64,000 nt of DNA from Azolla caroliniana (lineage: Eukaryota > Polypodiophyta), in NCBI GenBank assembly GCA_043228905.1, contig JBHGNT010000012.1, positions 18,848,001 through 18,912,000 on the forward strand, written 5' to 3'. A program made the translations under genes and the position numbers. The notes below the pieces were generated by a model. That model saw only the letters and a list, made by a program, of their open reading frames with translations, had not been told where the DNA came from and searched no databases. Each line of letters opens with the position of its first letter. Position 1 is the first letter of the stretch. Positions 1 through 11,129 of the stretch are shown here, piece by piece.

Positions 1-2275
1 AGAAAATGATGTTTATCATGGATTGGGGTGTCTTCGTGGCCGAGGTAATGATGTTCAGATTAAAGACGGCACCGACCACATTCTAACGCATCATCTCAAA
101 GATTTTCAACGAGTATATTCCGGTGTTCATGCAAGTGTTCCTCGACGACTTTGCCGTGTATGGCTAGCGGTTGGAGCATATGACCCAGCTACGCCTCTGT
201 CTCAAACGATGCCGACACGCTCGCTTAAGTTTAAATACGGCAAAATGCGCGTTCTTGGTGACAAGCGACAACCTGCTCGGGCACATAGTCAGCCAAGAAG
301 GTATCGCCATGGACCCGGATAAAGTGCAGGCCATTCTAAATGCCCCCGCGCCCTCTACCGCGAAGGCTTTGAGTAGATTCTTGGGCCAAATTAGATGGCA
401 TAGCCGGATGTTGCGACACCTGGCCGATTTTGCGACTCTGTTACACACGAAGGTGCATAGACTCCCATTTCAGTGGTCTTCAACAGAGGACGAGGCGTAC
501 CAAGTCTTGAAGATAATGCTCTCCCATGCCCCGGTGGTACAGGCACCGGTCTGGTCGGAACCTTTTCACGTCTTCGTAGACGCATCAGATATGGCCATCG
601 ACAGCGGGCTCATGCAGCACACACCACCAAATTGGTACCGGCCAGTGTATTACGCTAGCCGACGACTCTCGATTGCGGAGAAGAACTACTCAACCACTGA
701 ACGTGAGGCCCTCGGTATGGTTTACAACATCAACAAATTCCAGCATTATCTCTTAGGCCGGAAATTCACATTCCACGTCGACCACTCGGCCCTCCTCTAC
801 TTGGTTAATAAGCAGGCCCTCATAGGTCGTCTGGCTCGATGGATGCTCCTGCTATAGGAGTTTGATTTTTAGATCCAGCACCAGCCTGGCGTACAACACG
901 CCGTAGCTGACTACCTAAGCCACCTTGACTCAGGCGAACCAACCGTGTCCACGTACGATGAATTACCCGATGCCGCCCTTTTTAGTCTCGCAACGGTGCC
1001 AGACGCAAATGAGGACGAATGGATCGCAGAGATGATCCATTTTCTTTGCACCGGCCTTCCTCCCGATCACTTGACCCTCGACACTCGAAAATGACTACCT
1101 GTCAGGAGCCGAAATTTTTGTCTTGTCTTCGACACTCTTTACCACAAAGGCTCGGATGGCATCTGGTGCCGTGCAATCCGTCAATTTGAGAAACCCGCAA
1201 TCCTCCAAGAGGCACATCACGGAATCACAGGGGGAGATTACACTGGAGAGGCCATGACAAGAAAAATATGGCAGAGTGGCTTGTGGTGGCCCACAACAGA
1301 AAAAGATGCTCATGAATTCTGTCGACAATGCGATCTATGTCAACGCATGGGACAACCGACCGAGCAAAGCCGGATGCTGCACCAACCCATTCTTCTGTTA
1401 GAGCCATTTCAAAAGTGGGGGTTAGATTTTGTAGGACCTTTTAAACCAACCGTGGCCCGCACCGGTAACAAATTCATCATCGTGGCCACGGACTATTGCA
1501 CAAAATGGGTCGAGGCTAAGGCATTGCGGGACAATACCGCTACATCTACGACAAAATTTGTATATGAACATCTATGGTGCTGATATGGATGCCCAATCGA
1601 GCTCATTAGTGACCAAGGCGGGCATTTTCTAAACCATATTACTCGCGAACTCACTACACACTACCGGTTGTACATAAAAAAAGTACGCCGTACTATCCAT
1701 AGGCAAACGGATTGGCAAAGTCGACTAATAAAATTTTGCAAACAATCCTGAAAAAGATCGTCAATGAGAACTGCACCGATTGGGATGCCAAGATCCATAG
1801 TGCATTATGGGCGTATCGCACCACATTCCAAACGAGCATTTAGTCTACACCCTTTCGGTTGGCCTTTGGTTTGGAAGCAATCATGCCGATCGAGTTCCAA
1901 GTTTTGAGTCTCCGAGTTCAGGTTAAGGAAAGGCTACCCGATGGTCAATTAGAGCAATATCGACTCGAACAACTCCTTGAACTCGGCGAACAACGAGTGG
2001 CCAGCATGGCTCACCTGGAGCAACGCCAACAACAACGCAAAGGCTTTGTCGATATACACCGAAAGGGTATGGAGAAAGCACTTACCATCGGCAAACTGGT
2101 GTTGGTCTTCCAAATACGACTCGGTGCGATGCCGGGTAAATTACGATTCCGATGGACAGGCCCCTTCTGGATAATTGACGAGTTTAACGGCACATTCCAA
2201 CTTGACACACTTGCCGGAGACATCGTCAAGAGCTGGGAAAATGGCTTCTGACTTCGACCTTGCCTCGGGACGACC
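1..2275 (+). pseudogene. Gypsy A pol remnant: reverse transcriptase C-terminus, RNase H, integrase
   Basis: This is the 3' part of a Ty3/gypsy pol; its 5' part lies before the window. The first ~400 bases read as the end of the RT palm and its connection, with FLDDFAVYG (the YxDD-like strand) and the SRFLGQIR segment. RNase H follows at about 540-860, with VDASD, the TEREALGM helix and FHVDHSALLY. An in-frame TAG at 856 breaks it. Integrase starts near 1095. It has a zinc-finger [10 protein letters not shown] segment, a DFVGPF/IVATDY catalytic core, and after a TGA at 1581-1583 the ELISDQGGHF strand. The tail (1859-2251) is a beta-rich integrase C-terminus (MPGKLRFRWTGPFWI). Several stops and frame changes show it is dead. 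The same protein, also broken, is on the minus strand in element B. Confidence 0.9.
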
Positions 2276-2855
2276 CCAATTAATCCTTTCGCCGTGACCG
2301 ACGGCACAGACCAGCTCCCGGACGACGCCTCGAATGAGGCCACGTGTCCCCATCGGTAAAATCATGACCTACCCACCAAATGTATATAATAGGAATGAGG
2401 TTTAGTAGTTAAATTAGCATTATCTAGAATTACCTAACTAATCACCCCAAATCATGAGATTTTTTTTAGGTGCACCAACTAGGCCCATCCACTTTAAAAT
2501 AGAATATTTAAGAAGCATGCACACCCGACTAGCACTCCTGGGACGTGTGGCCATAATACCTTATTATGGCAGCCACGACTAGGAATCTCAAAGATCTTCT
2601 CCCTACACAAAACCCTAGGCAGTCTCATAAAAGAAACTACCCCACACACAACGCGCCCACCCACTCAAACACGTTCTTGCCTTCACCGTCTTCAAGCTCC
2701 GCAACTCTATCTCGTTCTCATCGCCCCTGCAAACGGACTCCTACCTCTCGCCCTCTCGCCCTTGCATAGACCAACAACAATCCCCCAACTCTCTATCTCG
2801 CCCTCGTCTCATCGCTTCCCCCCACGCCTCCTGCCAGCATACCGCCGCATCCACC
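2276..2855 (+). other. Spacer between integrase and the 3' ORF of gypsy A
   Basis: About 580 bases lie between the integrase stop region and the first good ATG of the 3' ORF. The left half is AT-rich with a poly-T run near 2462. The right half (2560-2850) is C-rich and pyrimidine-rich, like a leader or a region before a splice acceptor. A 67-codon frame at 2566-2769 (MAATTRNLKD start) is basic and proline-rich. It could be the true N-terminus if joined by splicing or frameshift, because the copy in element B also begins with a basic, low-complexity stretch. I see no other gene here. Confidence 0.5.
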
Positions 2856-5800
2856 ATGCCTCTCGCCGCATCACAAGAAACCCGTTCTTGGCTACAACAA
2901 CAGGGACTGGGTGGGTACTTGCGGGTCATCAACGCCCCAACGCACCCTGACGCCCCAGTGATAGCATGTAGAATACACCCTGACACAGTATCCAACAACA
3001 TGATTCGCGCGGCTCTCGACCTTGCGCGGGGCGGAGACCATGAGGTTGAAATCCCTCCCCACTTGATCATCAAGGAATATTTTGGGATGTATTTGATGTC
3101 GGGTAAAGCTTATCATACTTACGGAGGGCCAAACAAAGCTTTTGGGGAAATCGCTCGGATTTTAATGGAATACGCCTTTGTGCATACCAATCCCACGAGT
3201 ATGCCACAAAACAAAGCTGCTATCATCATCCGAGCGTATGAAGGCGACAAAATCGATTGGGGAATCATCACTGGTGAAGGAGTCTGTGCGGTGCTCGAAT
3301 CCTTCCAAACCGGCAAGCGTTTGTTGCCTGTGATCAATCACTTCCTCACAATCGTCTACCCACCTCCTTCGGTTTCCCCTCGTGCATCCTGACCTCTCCA
3401 CCACCACCAAGGAAACAACAGGAGAAGATCTTGGTGTTAACCCAGGAAGAATGGGAAGACCCCTCACCTTCTCCACCTCCCTCAGCTGTTCGGAACCCTA
3501 CTTTTGCCTCGGCACGACTCCCACCAAAAACACAGAAACAACATGCGTTAACAGCAACTCGTGTCGAATGGGACGAGGCCGAGGAGCCCATCACCGAGGA
3601 TGTCACCATACACTAGAAAACGCCAAGGACATCAATGACCTCTCCACGACTGAGCCCACGGCCCACAAGCCAGCAACCCTCGGCCATATTGCAACAGAAG
3701 AGGAAACAGGCCAGGAAGCCAACACCACCGGCCCCGGACGCATAAGATTAGCCACCAAAACGACACCGCATCATTCGAGAGTCACCCACAGGAACCGAGG
3801 GCGACCATCATCAGAAATCAAAAGAGGCCAGCCCAACCTCCACGAACATGGTACCAGCAGAGTCATGGCTCCAAGTCGGTACGATCGAGCATTGACAAAC
3901 CACGCAGATATTAGAGGAGGAAGTCCTGGGTTACAAAGATCTCCCCGCGGAGGCATACGAGTTCAGTGCACTACTACGACTAGGCACAACATATGAGTTA
4001 ATGGATTTCCTCGCGTGTGCCCAAGTAGCTGCCGCTGCTCGTATGGCCGAGGAGCATGCCGAAACAAAGATGATCCAACGCGCTCTAATGAGAAATCGAA
4101 CCTCACGAGAATCGAGCCTTACAGAAGATAGGACGGAAGAAGCAAGTACAGAATGCTTCGCTCCTCATGGAACTACCAGATCTGAACATGGCCTTAGTCG
4201 AGGCATATCACAATTTGCACCACACTACTCGGGCAGCCAAGGACATGGCTTGACGTATCAAAACGGCGCATTAGCAAGCCAAACGGGCTACTGAGCTATG
4301 GCAAGCCGTCGAGGAGAAACTGGCGACATTCAAGCAGCAACATCCAAAACAACCGCCCTTAAGCCTCCCTGCGCCCTGTGACGCTGTCTCACCAGCCACT
4401 CTTCCGAACCCAAGCTTGAGTGCTACAGGTACCGAAGCACACAAAGATGACCCCACTCACCCTAGGGTAGCCACGGTCGATGCCAGCACAATGACGAACT
4501 TGGTACAGACAAGCGAGCCCTCGTCATGGGCAGATATCAGCCCGCACCCCCAAACCAGCCACACCTCCACGCAAACGCCACCACCCCCGGTCGTCATGGA
4601 TTGATCTACACAGATAGACAGGGAACACTCTTCCCGAATCTAGCAAGCGGCAACCTAGACAGAGCCTCCCCTTCGGGACGACCAGGAGGAGCTTAAGGCC
4701 CAAATCGCTCTGGCCGAGTTGGCAGAACAGAACCACCACAACATTCTTGGCCAGCTACGGGAACAAGCCGCGAGCCGCGAAGCTGACCTCAAGCGACTGC
4801 TTGCTGAAAAGTCGGCTGCACTTGAAGAACGGGAAAGAGAGGTGATGACCCTTTAGGTCTCTATCACTGAGGCCAAAGAACGTTTCATCAAAGAAGTTGA
4901 GCGGAATAGCCAACGGGAACAAGAGCTCTTCGCAGACAACCAGGAATTACGATGTCATCTAAGGGCCTTACAAGACATGGCCAACGAACATATGCAGAAG
5001 TGGAGGATCTCAGAAGAGCAAAGAGAAAAAATTTCCGATGCGTATCATCAGTTGCAAACCGAGCACATCGCCGCTAGAGAACAACATCGGGACGCTTGGC
5101 GACAAGACATGGACGAAATTGTAGCTCAACTCACCACACGTTATGAGCAGACAATCGCGCTCATCACCGAAAAAGCAAAAGATAATCAAGCTACTTTAGC
5201 ACTCCTCGTCTGCAAAAGCCAAGCAGAAGCCAAGGTCGCAAGGGAGGCAATGAAAGTTCACCGTGCTAGCATCGGCATGGACGATATTAAAATCAAGATC
5301 CTAATCAACAAGTATCACTAGCAATTCACCACGAAGATCAAAGACACACTTGACTATGTCTGGCAGGGGTGGTCAACCCAAGCCGCGGACCTACACATAC
5401 TACGCGCGGATGTTGAGAACCGACAGAAGGAGGGCTGAGGGTTTTACAAGATGGATGACACCAGCATCCAGACCCTCCGTGAAGACTTAACTCAGGAATA
5501 TCATATCCTGGTAGCATCCCACACCACGACCATCGAGCAACTTTTAGAGGAATTCAACGACGATCTAATGGTGTTTCTCTTAGAAGCCGAAGCGCACGAG
5601 GAGGAACGACTCGCTACCAGGATTAACAGAGCTCCCACAACCAACGAGCAAGGACCTGAGCCACCCACCACGATAGCTAGACCGGAGGAACCTGCCCCTA
5701 CAGACCTCCACATCCCAACCGAGCCACCCACCACGACAGCTAGATCGGAGGAACCTGCCCCTACAAACCTCGACATCCCACCCGAGCCACATACTACAAC

Positions 5801-5960
5801 CATGACCCTGCCTGAATCGGTCCCAACAGAGGAGGGCGCACACGACGACACAACCATCCCCGGCTCAGCAACGAAACCTCCATCACCAACCCCACCTTCT
5901 GAGCAACCAGACCAACCCCATGCCCCCGAGGATATCCTCGACATATTGGAAGAGGAATAA
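2856..5960 (+). pseudogene. Gypsy A 3' ORF: globular N-domain, coiled coil, ILDILEEE tail
   Basis: A long ORF follows integrase on the same strand, where env-like genes sit in gypsy elements. I do not recognise the family. The first ~178 codons from ATG 2856 look globular: GGYLRVINAPTHPDA, then KEYFGMYLMSGKAY, then VINHFLTIVYPPP. A Pro/Thr-rich linker follows, then a second conserved patch near 3930-4015 (GTTYELMDFLA). From about 4690 to 5330 the frame is rich in Glu, Gln, Lys and Ala heptads, which I read as a long coiled coil. Next come a WQGWSTQAADL and LRADVENRQKEG motif (5360-5440) and an imperfect repeat of ~66 bases (TIARPEEPAPTDL-like, 5670-5790). The ORF ends ILDILEEE. Frames change several times and there are stops, for example the TAG at 4855 and TGA at 5437. 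A signal peptide or membrane helix is not evident. Confidence 0.75.
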
Positions 5961-6073
5961 AACAACCCTATAAGCCCTCGTATGAACGGGCAATTTTTGT
6001 AAATTGTGTTGTTTTGCCAAATCCATGGTTACTCCTCCACATTGTGAACCGTGGGTCCGATGGACAAAGTCCT

Positions 6074-6090
6074 GTCCCACGGGCGTGCCA
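6074..6090 (+). promoter_or_regulatory. Pre-3'-LTR motif of gypsy A, complementary to a tRNA primer site
   Basis: The bases GTCCCACGGGCGTGCCA sit two bases before the 3' LTR (TGTTGTCC at 6093), where a polypurine tract is expected. Its reverse complement, TGGCACGCCCGTGGGAC, matches the first 11 bases of the primer-binding site of element B (TGGCACGCCCGGTGG at 31480-31494). Versions of it occur at the same place in elements B, C and D. Its function is inferred only. Confidence 0.6.
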
Positions 6091-6092
6091 GG

Positions 6093-6589
6093 TGTTGTCC
6101 ATAGGTCAGAAATATAAATATATTATGTAAACTCGCCGTTAGGTAGAAGAGTAGGTGAGGAAATAGGTAAGACTAGAAATAATCGTGTTTTAGCCCTCAC
6201 AATCAGCCGATGGCTCGGCTTTGTCTGAAGGGGAAAACTATATAACTCGAGTTATGCATACCTCAAGGGGGGAATTATCTAGATTATTCTTAGCGAGAGT
6301 AATATCCTAGAAGCAATCTCTGTACTAACTATTTCCGGCTGAGAGCCGAGTACTATAATCACTGGGAGCTCTATCGTTAATATAAGTTTCGTTTTCTAGT
6401 ATTCTATTTGGGTATTCTCCCCGTACTCGTAAATTGAGCTACGTTTATGCCTAACGGGTTGTAGCCGTGTATGCTCTTCGTTCTCCTTTCTTTCCCCCCC
6501 CCCCCCTGTAGAAGAGGCTCCCACGTAAGAAGATCCCTTGACACCGATAGCCTGTGGGCTCATCGAAGGTGTTCCCTAGAAACAGTTTA
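6093..6589 (+). repeat. 3' LTR of gypsy A (right end uncertain)
   Basis: It starts TGTTGTCC directly after the pre-LTR motif. A TATA-like stretch (ACTATATAA) lies near 6238. The right boundary is not clear. A CA end cannot be fixed, and a C-homopolymer lies at about 6486-6499. Homology to chromovirus 1 gag begins only near 6590, so the interval between may be LTR or filler. The matching 5' LTR is outside the window. Confidence 0.55.
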
Positions 6590-7356
6590 CAGTCATCACG
6601 TACCATTATCGGAAGAAGAAAAGCAGCGATGCCGAGCAAATCAACTATGTCTTTATTGCGGTGAACCAGGGCATATTGCAGTGAACTGTCCCCATAGGCC
6701 AAGAAGACAGGTGAACCAAATAGTTGCTAGTTCTAATTGTACTAAACCCGAGTCTATGTCAGTAGGAATATCTGATAGTCCTAATAGTACTAATAGCCCA
6801 AATCTATCGAACAAATTTGATGTCCTTAATCAGTTAGAAGAAGAGTTAAACGACTAAGTCTAGCCAAAATAGGAGCCGTTTGGTTGGACAACCCTAGATC
6901 TGTGCAACCCATTAGTGGTTCCATTCCCTCTAAGGAAGTTAGCAATGTGTTCTTAGCCCAAGTAACAGTTAGTACTAAAAGTACCTCTCCAATACATGTG
7001 TCAAGAGTCAACACTCCTAGATTCCGGAGCTAATTCTTGCTTCATGGATAGGAATTTTGCCCAAGCTCATCAGATATCCCTAAGAAAACTCTCGTGTTTA
7101 GCCTCTATAGTAGTCATTGATGGTCGTCCCATTGCTTCCGAAAATATCATAGAAGAGTTAGAGCCCATTATATTGTCCTAGATAATTTAGTGTGTGTAGT
7201 ATCCTTTAATATAATTAGTATCCCAGAACATCCCATTGTTTTGGGATTACCATGGTTCGAATTGCATAACCCAAACATAGATTGGAGAATAAGGGAAATC
7301 TGGTATCGAGAAACCCGAGGATCTACTCAGAAGATTGCAACCATTTCGCTACATTA
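6590..7356 (+). pseudogene. Chromovirus 1 gag C-terminus and aspartic protease, decayed
   Basis: Gag is truncated at its 5' end and joins at the PLSEEEKQR segment. A CCHC zinc knuckle (CLYCGEPGHIAVNC) lies at about 6651-6692 and would bind genomic RNA in the capsid. The frame stops at 6855-6857. Protease follows with its active-site triad in LLDSGANSCFMDRNF (about 7014-7058) and a conserved IVVIDGRPIAS strand. In-frame stops near 6859, 7179 and 7353 show decay. The same order and sequence, on the minus strand, is found in chromovirus 2 (40300-41332). Confidence 0.85.
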
Positions 7357-10300
7357 GTTGCATGAAGAAGGATGCAAGGAAGAAATGTTTCTCTTCGCTG
7401 TATCAGTAACAACCCTCCAACACACTAAAGAGGAGTCAACCATTCAACTTCCAGAGAAGTATCGTCATTATGCCGATGTGTTTGATAAAGTACAAGCCAA
7501 TACGCTTCCTCACCATCGACTGTATGATTGCCCCATCGATTTACAACCGGGAAAAGAGCCACCATGGGGACCGATCTACAATTTGTCACCAACTGAGCTT
7601 AAAGTCCTTCGAGCCTATATAGAGGAGAATTTGGCAAATGGTTTCATTCGACATTCGAAATCTCCAGCTGACATAACCATTTTCTTCGTCAAGAAAAAGG
7701 ATGGATCACTTCGTCTCGTCGTAGATTACCGTGGCTTGAATAAGGTCACCATCAGGAATAGGTACACACTTCCCCTTATCTCAAGTCTTTTAGAACGGAT
7801 CAATGGTGCAAGATTCTTCACAAAGATCGACTTACGAGGAGCATATAACCTCGTACGGATCCGACCAGGAGATGAATGGAAGACCGCATTTCGCATAAGA
7901 TATGGGCACTTCGAATATACAATCATGCCATTCGGCCTCACTAATGCGCCAACAGTCTTCTAGCACATGGTAAATGATATATTCCAAGATCTCTTGGATG
8001 TTTGTTTGATCATCTATTTGGATGATCCACTGGATTATTCGAAGACCCAAGAAGAGCATGATACTCATGTTCTGTTAGTACTAAAACGACTTCGAGAACA
8101 TGGTCTTTATGCAAAGCTGGAAAAATGTAGTTTCAAGTGCAACCATGTAGAATTTCAGGTCTATGTCATTTCCTCGGAAGGCATCTCCATGGATCCAGCT
8201 CACCACGGAAGGCAACAGTGGTAGAGTGGCAGTCTCCGTGTTCGTTGCGAGATGTGAAATGCTTTTTAGGCTTTGCCAATTTCTACCGCTAGTTTATACA
8301 GGATTACTCAAAGCTTGTTTTACCTCTCACACAGCTCACCAGGAAGGGACAATCGTTCGTTTGGGCTAAAGAAGCAGATATGGCTTTTGAGAATCTTAAG
8401 AAGGCATTTACATCAGCTCCTATTTTGGCTCATGTTGATCCGGAGAAACCATTCATCATCGAAGCAGACGCGTCAAATTTCGTGTTGGATAGCATTCTGT
8501 CACAACAAGGCGATGATGAAAAGCTCCATCCTGTGGCTTTCCACTCATGCAAGTTTGATGTTGCCGAAATCAACTATGAAATTCATGATAAGGAGCTATT
8601 AGCAATAGTGGACTCGTTTACGCAATGGAGACATTTTCTAGAGGGATCTTCTCATCAAGTCACCGTATTTAATGATCACAAAAACCTTGCCCACTTTTAG
8701 AATGCTCGTGTGTTAAATCGACATCAAGCTCGGTGGACCCAATTCCTCACTTGTTTCGACTTCAAAATTACATATCGTCCGGGGAAGCAACAAGGGAAGG
8801 CAGATGCATTATCATGGCGCTCGTATCTAGCATCGCGTCCTAGCAAGCCAACTTTCGATAACCAAAAGCAAATAATCCTGGGACCAACAGGACTGCAAGC
8901 AATGCAGGTCTTCGGTATGCCCTTAGATTCCCACGTTATCGATACCACACGTGAGGACTTGAAGACAAATGCTTTCGCCCAATCTATTCTAGCACAAATT
9001 GATCCCTCTCGAGCATCTTATTCACAATCGCAACAACCAGGTACGAACTATCGACAATTCGAATGTCATGATTGATTACTATTATGTAAGAAACTCTTGT
9101 ATGTTCCTAATGGTTGTTGTCGACTTCGAGTAGTCCAAAACTGTCATGACACATATACAACTGGGCATTTTGGTAGTACTAAAACATTAGATTTAGTACA
9201 ACGATCATTCTGGTGGCCCCATATGCGACAATTTGTTGAAGATTTTCCTCGGACTTGTGATACATGTTGCAGAGCAAAAATGCCAAGGCATCATCCATAT
9301 GGTTTATTAGAACCATTACCAATTCCACGCAAGCCGTGGCAATCCACTGCTCTAGATTTCATCACAGATCTTCCGGTCTCTAAGGGATTCGATGCGATCT
9401 AACAGTAGTAGATCGATATACGAAGATGGCCCATTTCCTGCCACGTACTAAGGAAATCTCCAGTGAGGAAACCGCCGAAATTGTCATGCATGAAGTATGT
9501 CGGCATCATGGCCTTCCCGATAGTATCATCAATGACCGTGGACCCTAGTTCATCTCGAAATTTTGGAAGCACCTCTTTAAAATGCTCAAGGTCACTTTCA
9601 ACCTCTCCTCCGGTTACCAGCTGCAAACAAATGGCCAAGCAGAACGAACAAATCAAACGTTGGACCAGTATCTTCGATGCTTTCTAAGCTATCATCAAGA
9701 TAACTGGGCGGATATTCTCCACTTTGCCGAATTTGTGTATAATAACTCTATCCACTCATCGACAAAGGTTACACCATTTTATGCTTATACGCGTTGTCAG
9801 CCCCGGTGGTGTGTATTTGAAACCCCAGAGTTACCCAAAAATTCTTGCGCAGAGGATCGTTTGGAGCGGTTACGCAAGATACAAATGGATTTATCTACTC
9901 ATCTACAACAAGCTCAACAAACACACAAGGTTTACGCGGATTTTCATCACCTTCCATCCAGTTTTAACATTGGAGATCGGGTATGGCTACTACGACGACA
10001 CATCAAGACCACTCGCCCATGCGAGAAGTTGGATTATCGGCGATTAGGTCCTTTCCATATTATCATCCACAACTTCCGATACATCCCGTGTTTCATAGTT
10101 TTTCATCTCGATCTACCTCCACAACTTCGGATACATCCAGTGTTTCATAGTTCTCTCCTCGAACCCTATCAAGACAACACCATCCTAGGTCGTATTAAAC
10201 AACCTCCATCCCCGATCGAACTTGAAGATGGACCCGAGTACGACGTTGCCGCCATCCTCGATTCCAAGATTGTTCACAACAAGCTCTACTATTTAGTTGA

Positions 10301-10452
10301 TTGGCTAGGATACAATCCCAACGAGTGTACTTGGGAACCAATAGAGAATGAGACCAATGCTCGTGCTCTTCTTGAAGACTTCCATCGTCAATATCCAGAC
10401 AAACGAGTCCTCAATCCAAAACGACTTGTGACACTCGTTGTTTTAAAGGGGG
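7357..10452 (+). pseudogene. Chromovirus 1 pol: RT, RNase H, integrase, chromodomain, decayed
   Basis: RT reads from [14 protein letters not shown] through [13 protein letters not shown] and [10 protein letters not shown]. The catalytic strand is IIYLDDPLDYS, with a TAG at 7963 just before it. RNase H (about 8440-8700) keeps IEADAS and DKELLAIVDSF. Integrase has the HHCC finger (HDTYTTGHFG ... CDTCCRAK) and the core ALDFITDLPVS. The last frame (9582-10562) holds the integrase C-terminus and a chromodomain (LYYLVDWLGYNPNECTWEP), which in this clade reads histone marks and biases insertion. There is a local duplication of a ~50-base piece near 10060-10150. Stops and frameshifts make it inactive. 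Confidence 0.9.
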
Positions 10453-10859
10453 TCGAGCTCTTGACCATTAGACTATATGTTGTAATACGAAGGATATTAT
10501 TTTCATTTAAGTCTTACTATAGAAAATTGATGTATATTCCAGATTTCTCTGGAACATTCTAGAAACTTCAGGAGTACTCCTAAGAACACTATAAAAGGAG
10601 GCACAAGGCATTATTTCGAACCAAATCGGTTCAATGCCAGTCTTAAGCCTCCTAGCTACTATTGTATATTATCTTAACGTAAATATATCTTTTGTTATTA
10701 TCATTCTCTCCCTCCCCCTCTCTCTCTCTCACTCACTCTTTCCTTCTCTCGAGAGTTCTACACCTCCCTTAGTACTAATCCTCATCTTTTAGTACTAATT
10801 TGTTCTCTGTCTTAGTATTGTTCCTGACAGTACTTCTCTATCTTAGTACTATTCCTGAC
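10453..10859 (+). repeat. 3' LTR of chromovirus 1
   Basis: It follows a purine tract (TTTTAAAGGGGG, about 10441-10452) and ends TTCCTGACA at 10859. The usual TGTCAT start is lost. It contains a TATA box (CTATAAAAGG near 10590), the AAATCGGTTCAA predicted transcript start, a CT-rich tract, and TAGTACTA palindromes near the end. It aligns with the LTRs at 59210-59679. Confidence 0.85.
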
Positions 10860-10991
10860 AATGGGAGTTCTCTATTTGGGCTTTGGTGTGTTTATACTAA
10901 GAAAAGTATATCTGATACCTTTAATATCTCCTCTAGGTGGCCGGGGTGTGTCCAGAGTGTGCCATTACAATTCCATAAGGTCATCCTAAGT
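10860..10991 (-). pseudogene. LINE ORF2 start (endonuclease), truncated by chromovirus 1
   Basis: On the minus strand the segment reads MTLWNCNGTLW then SDILFLS, the usual start of a LINE APE-type endonuclease. It is cut after ~40 codons by the 3' LTR of chromovirus 1. It lies directly downstream of the LINE ORF1 described next, as expected for an L1-like element. Confidence 0.6.
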
Positions 10992-11129
10992 GTATTTTCT
11001 GTCACATGGGCCACATGCCATCAATTAGTAGTGCAATCATTTATGATCACTCGCCTGCCAATTAGTGGTGCGATGCCCTTCTTTACGAGCTTGCATAACG
11101 TGTGGCATACAACTCTTGCAATGCTCAAT

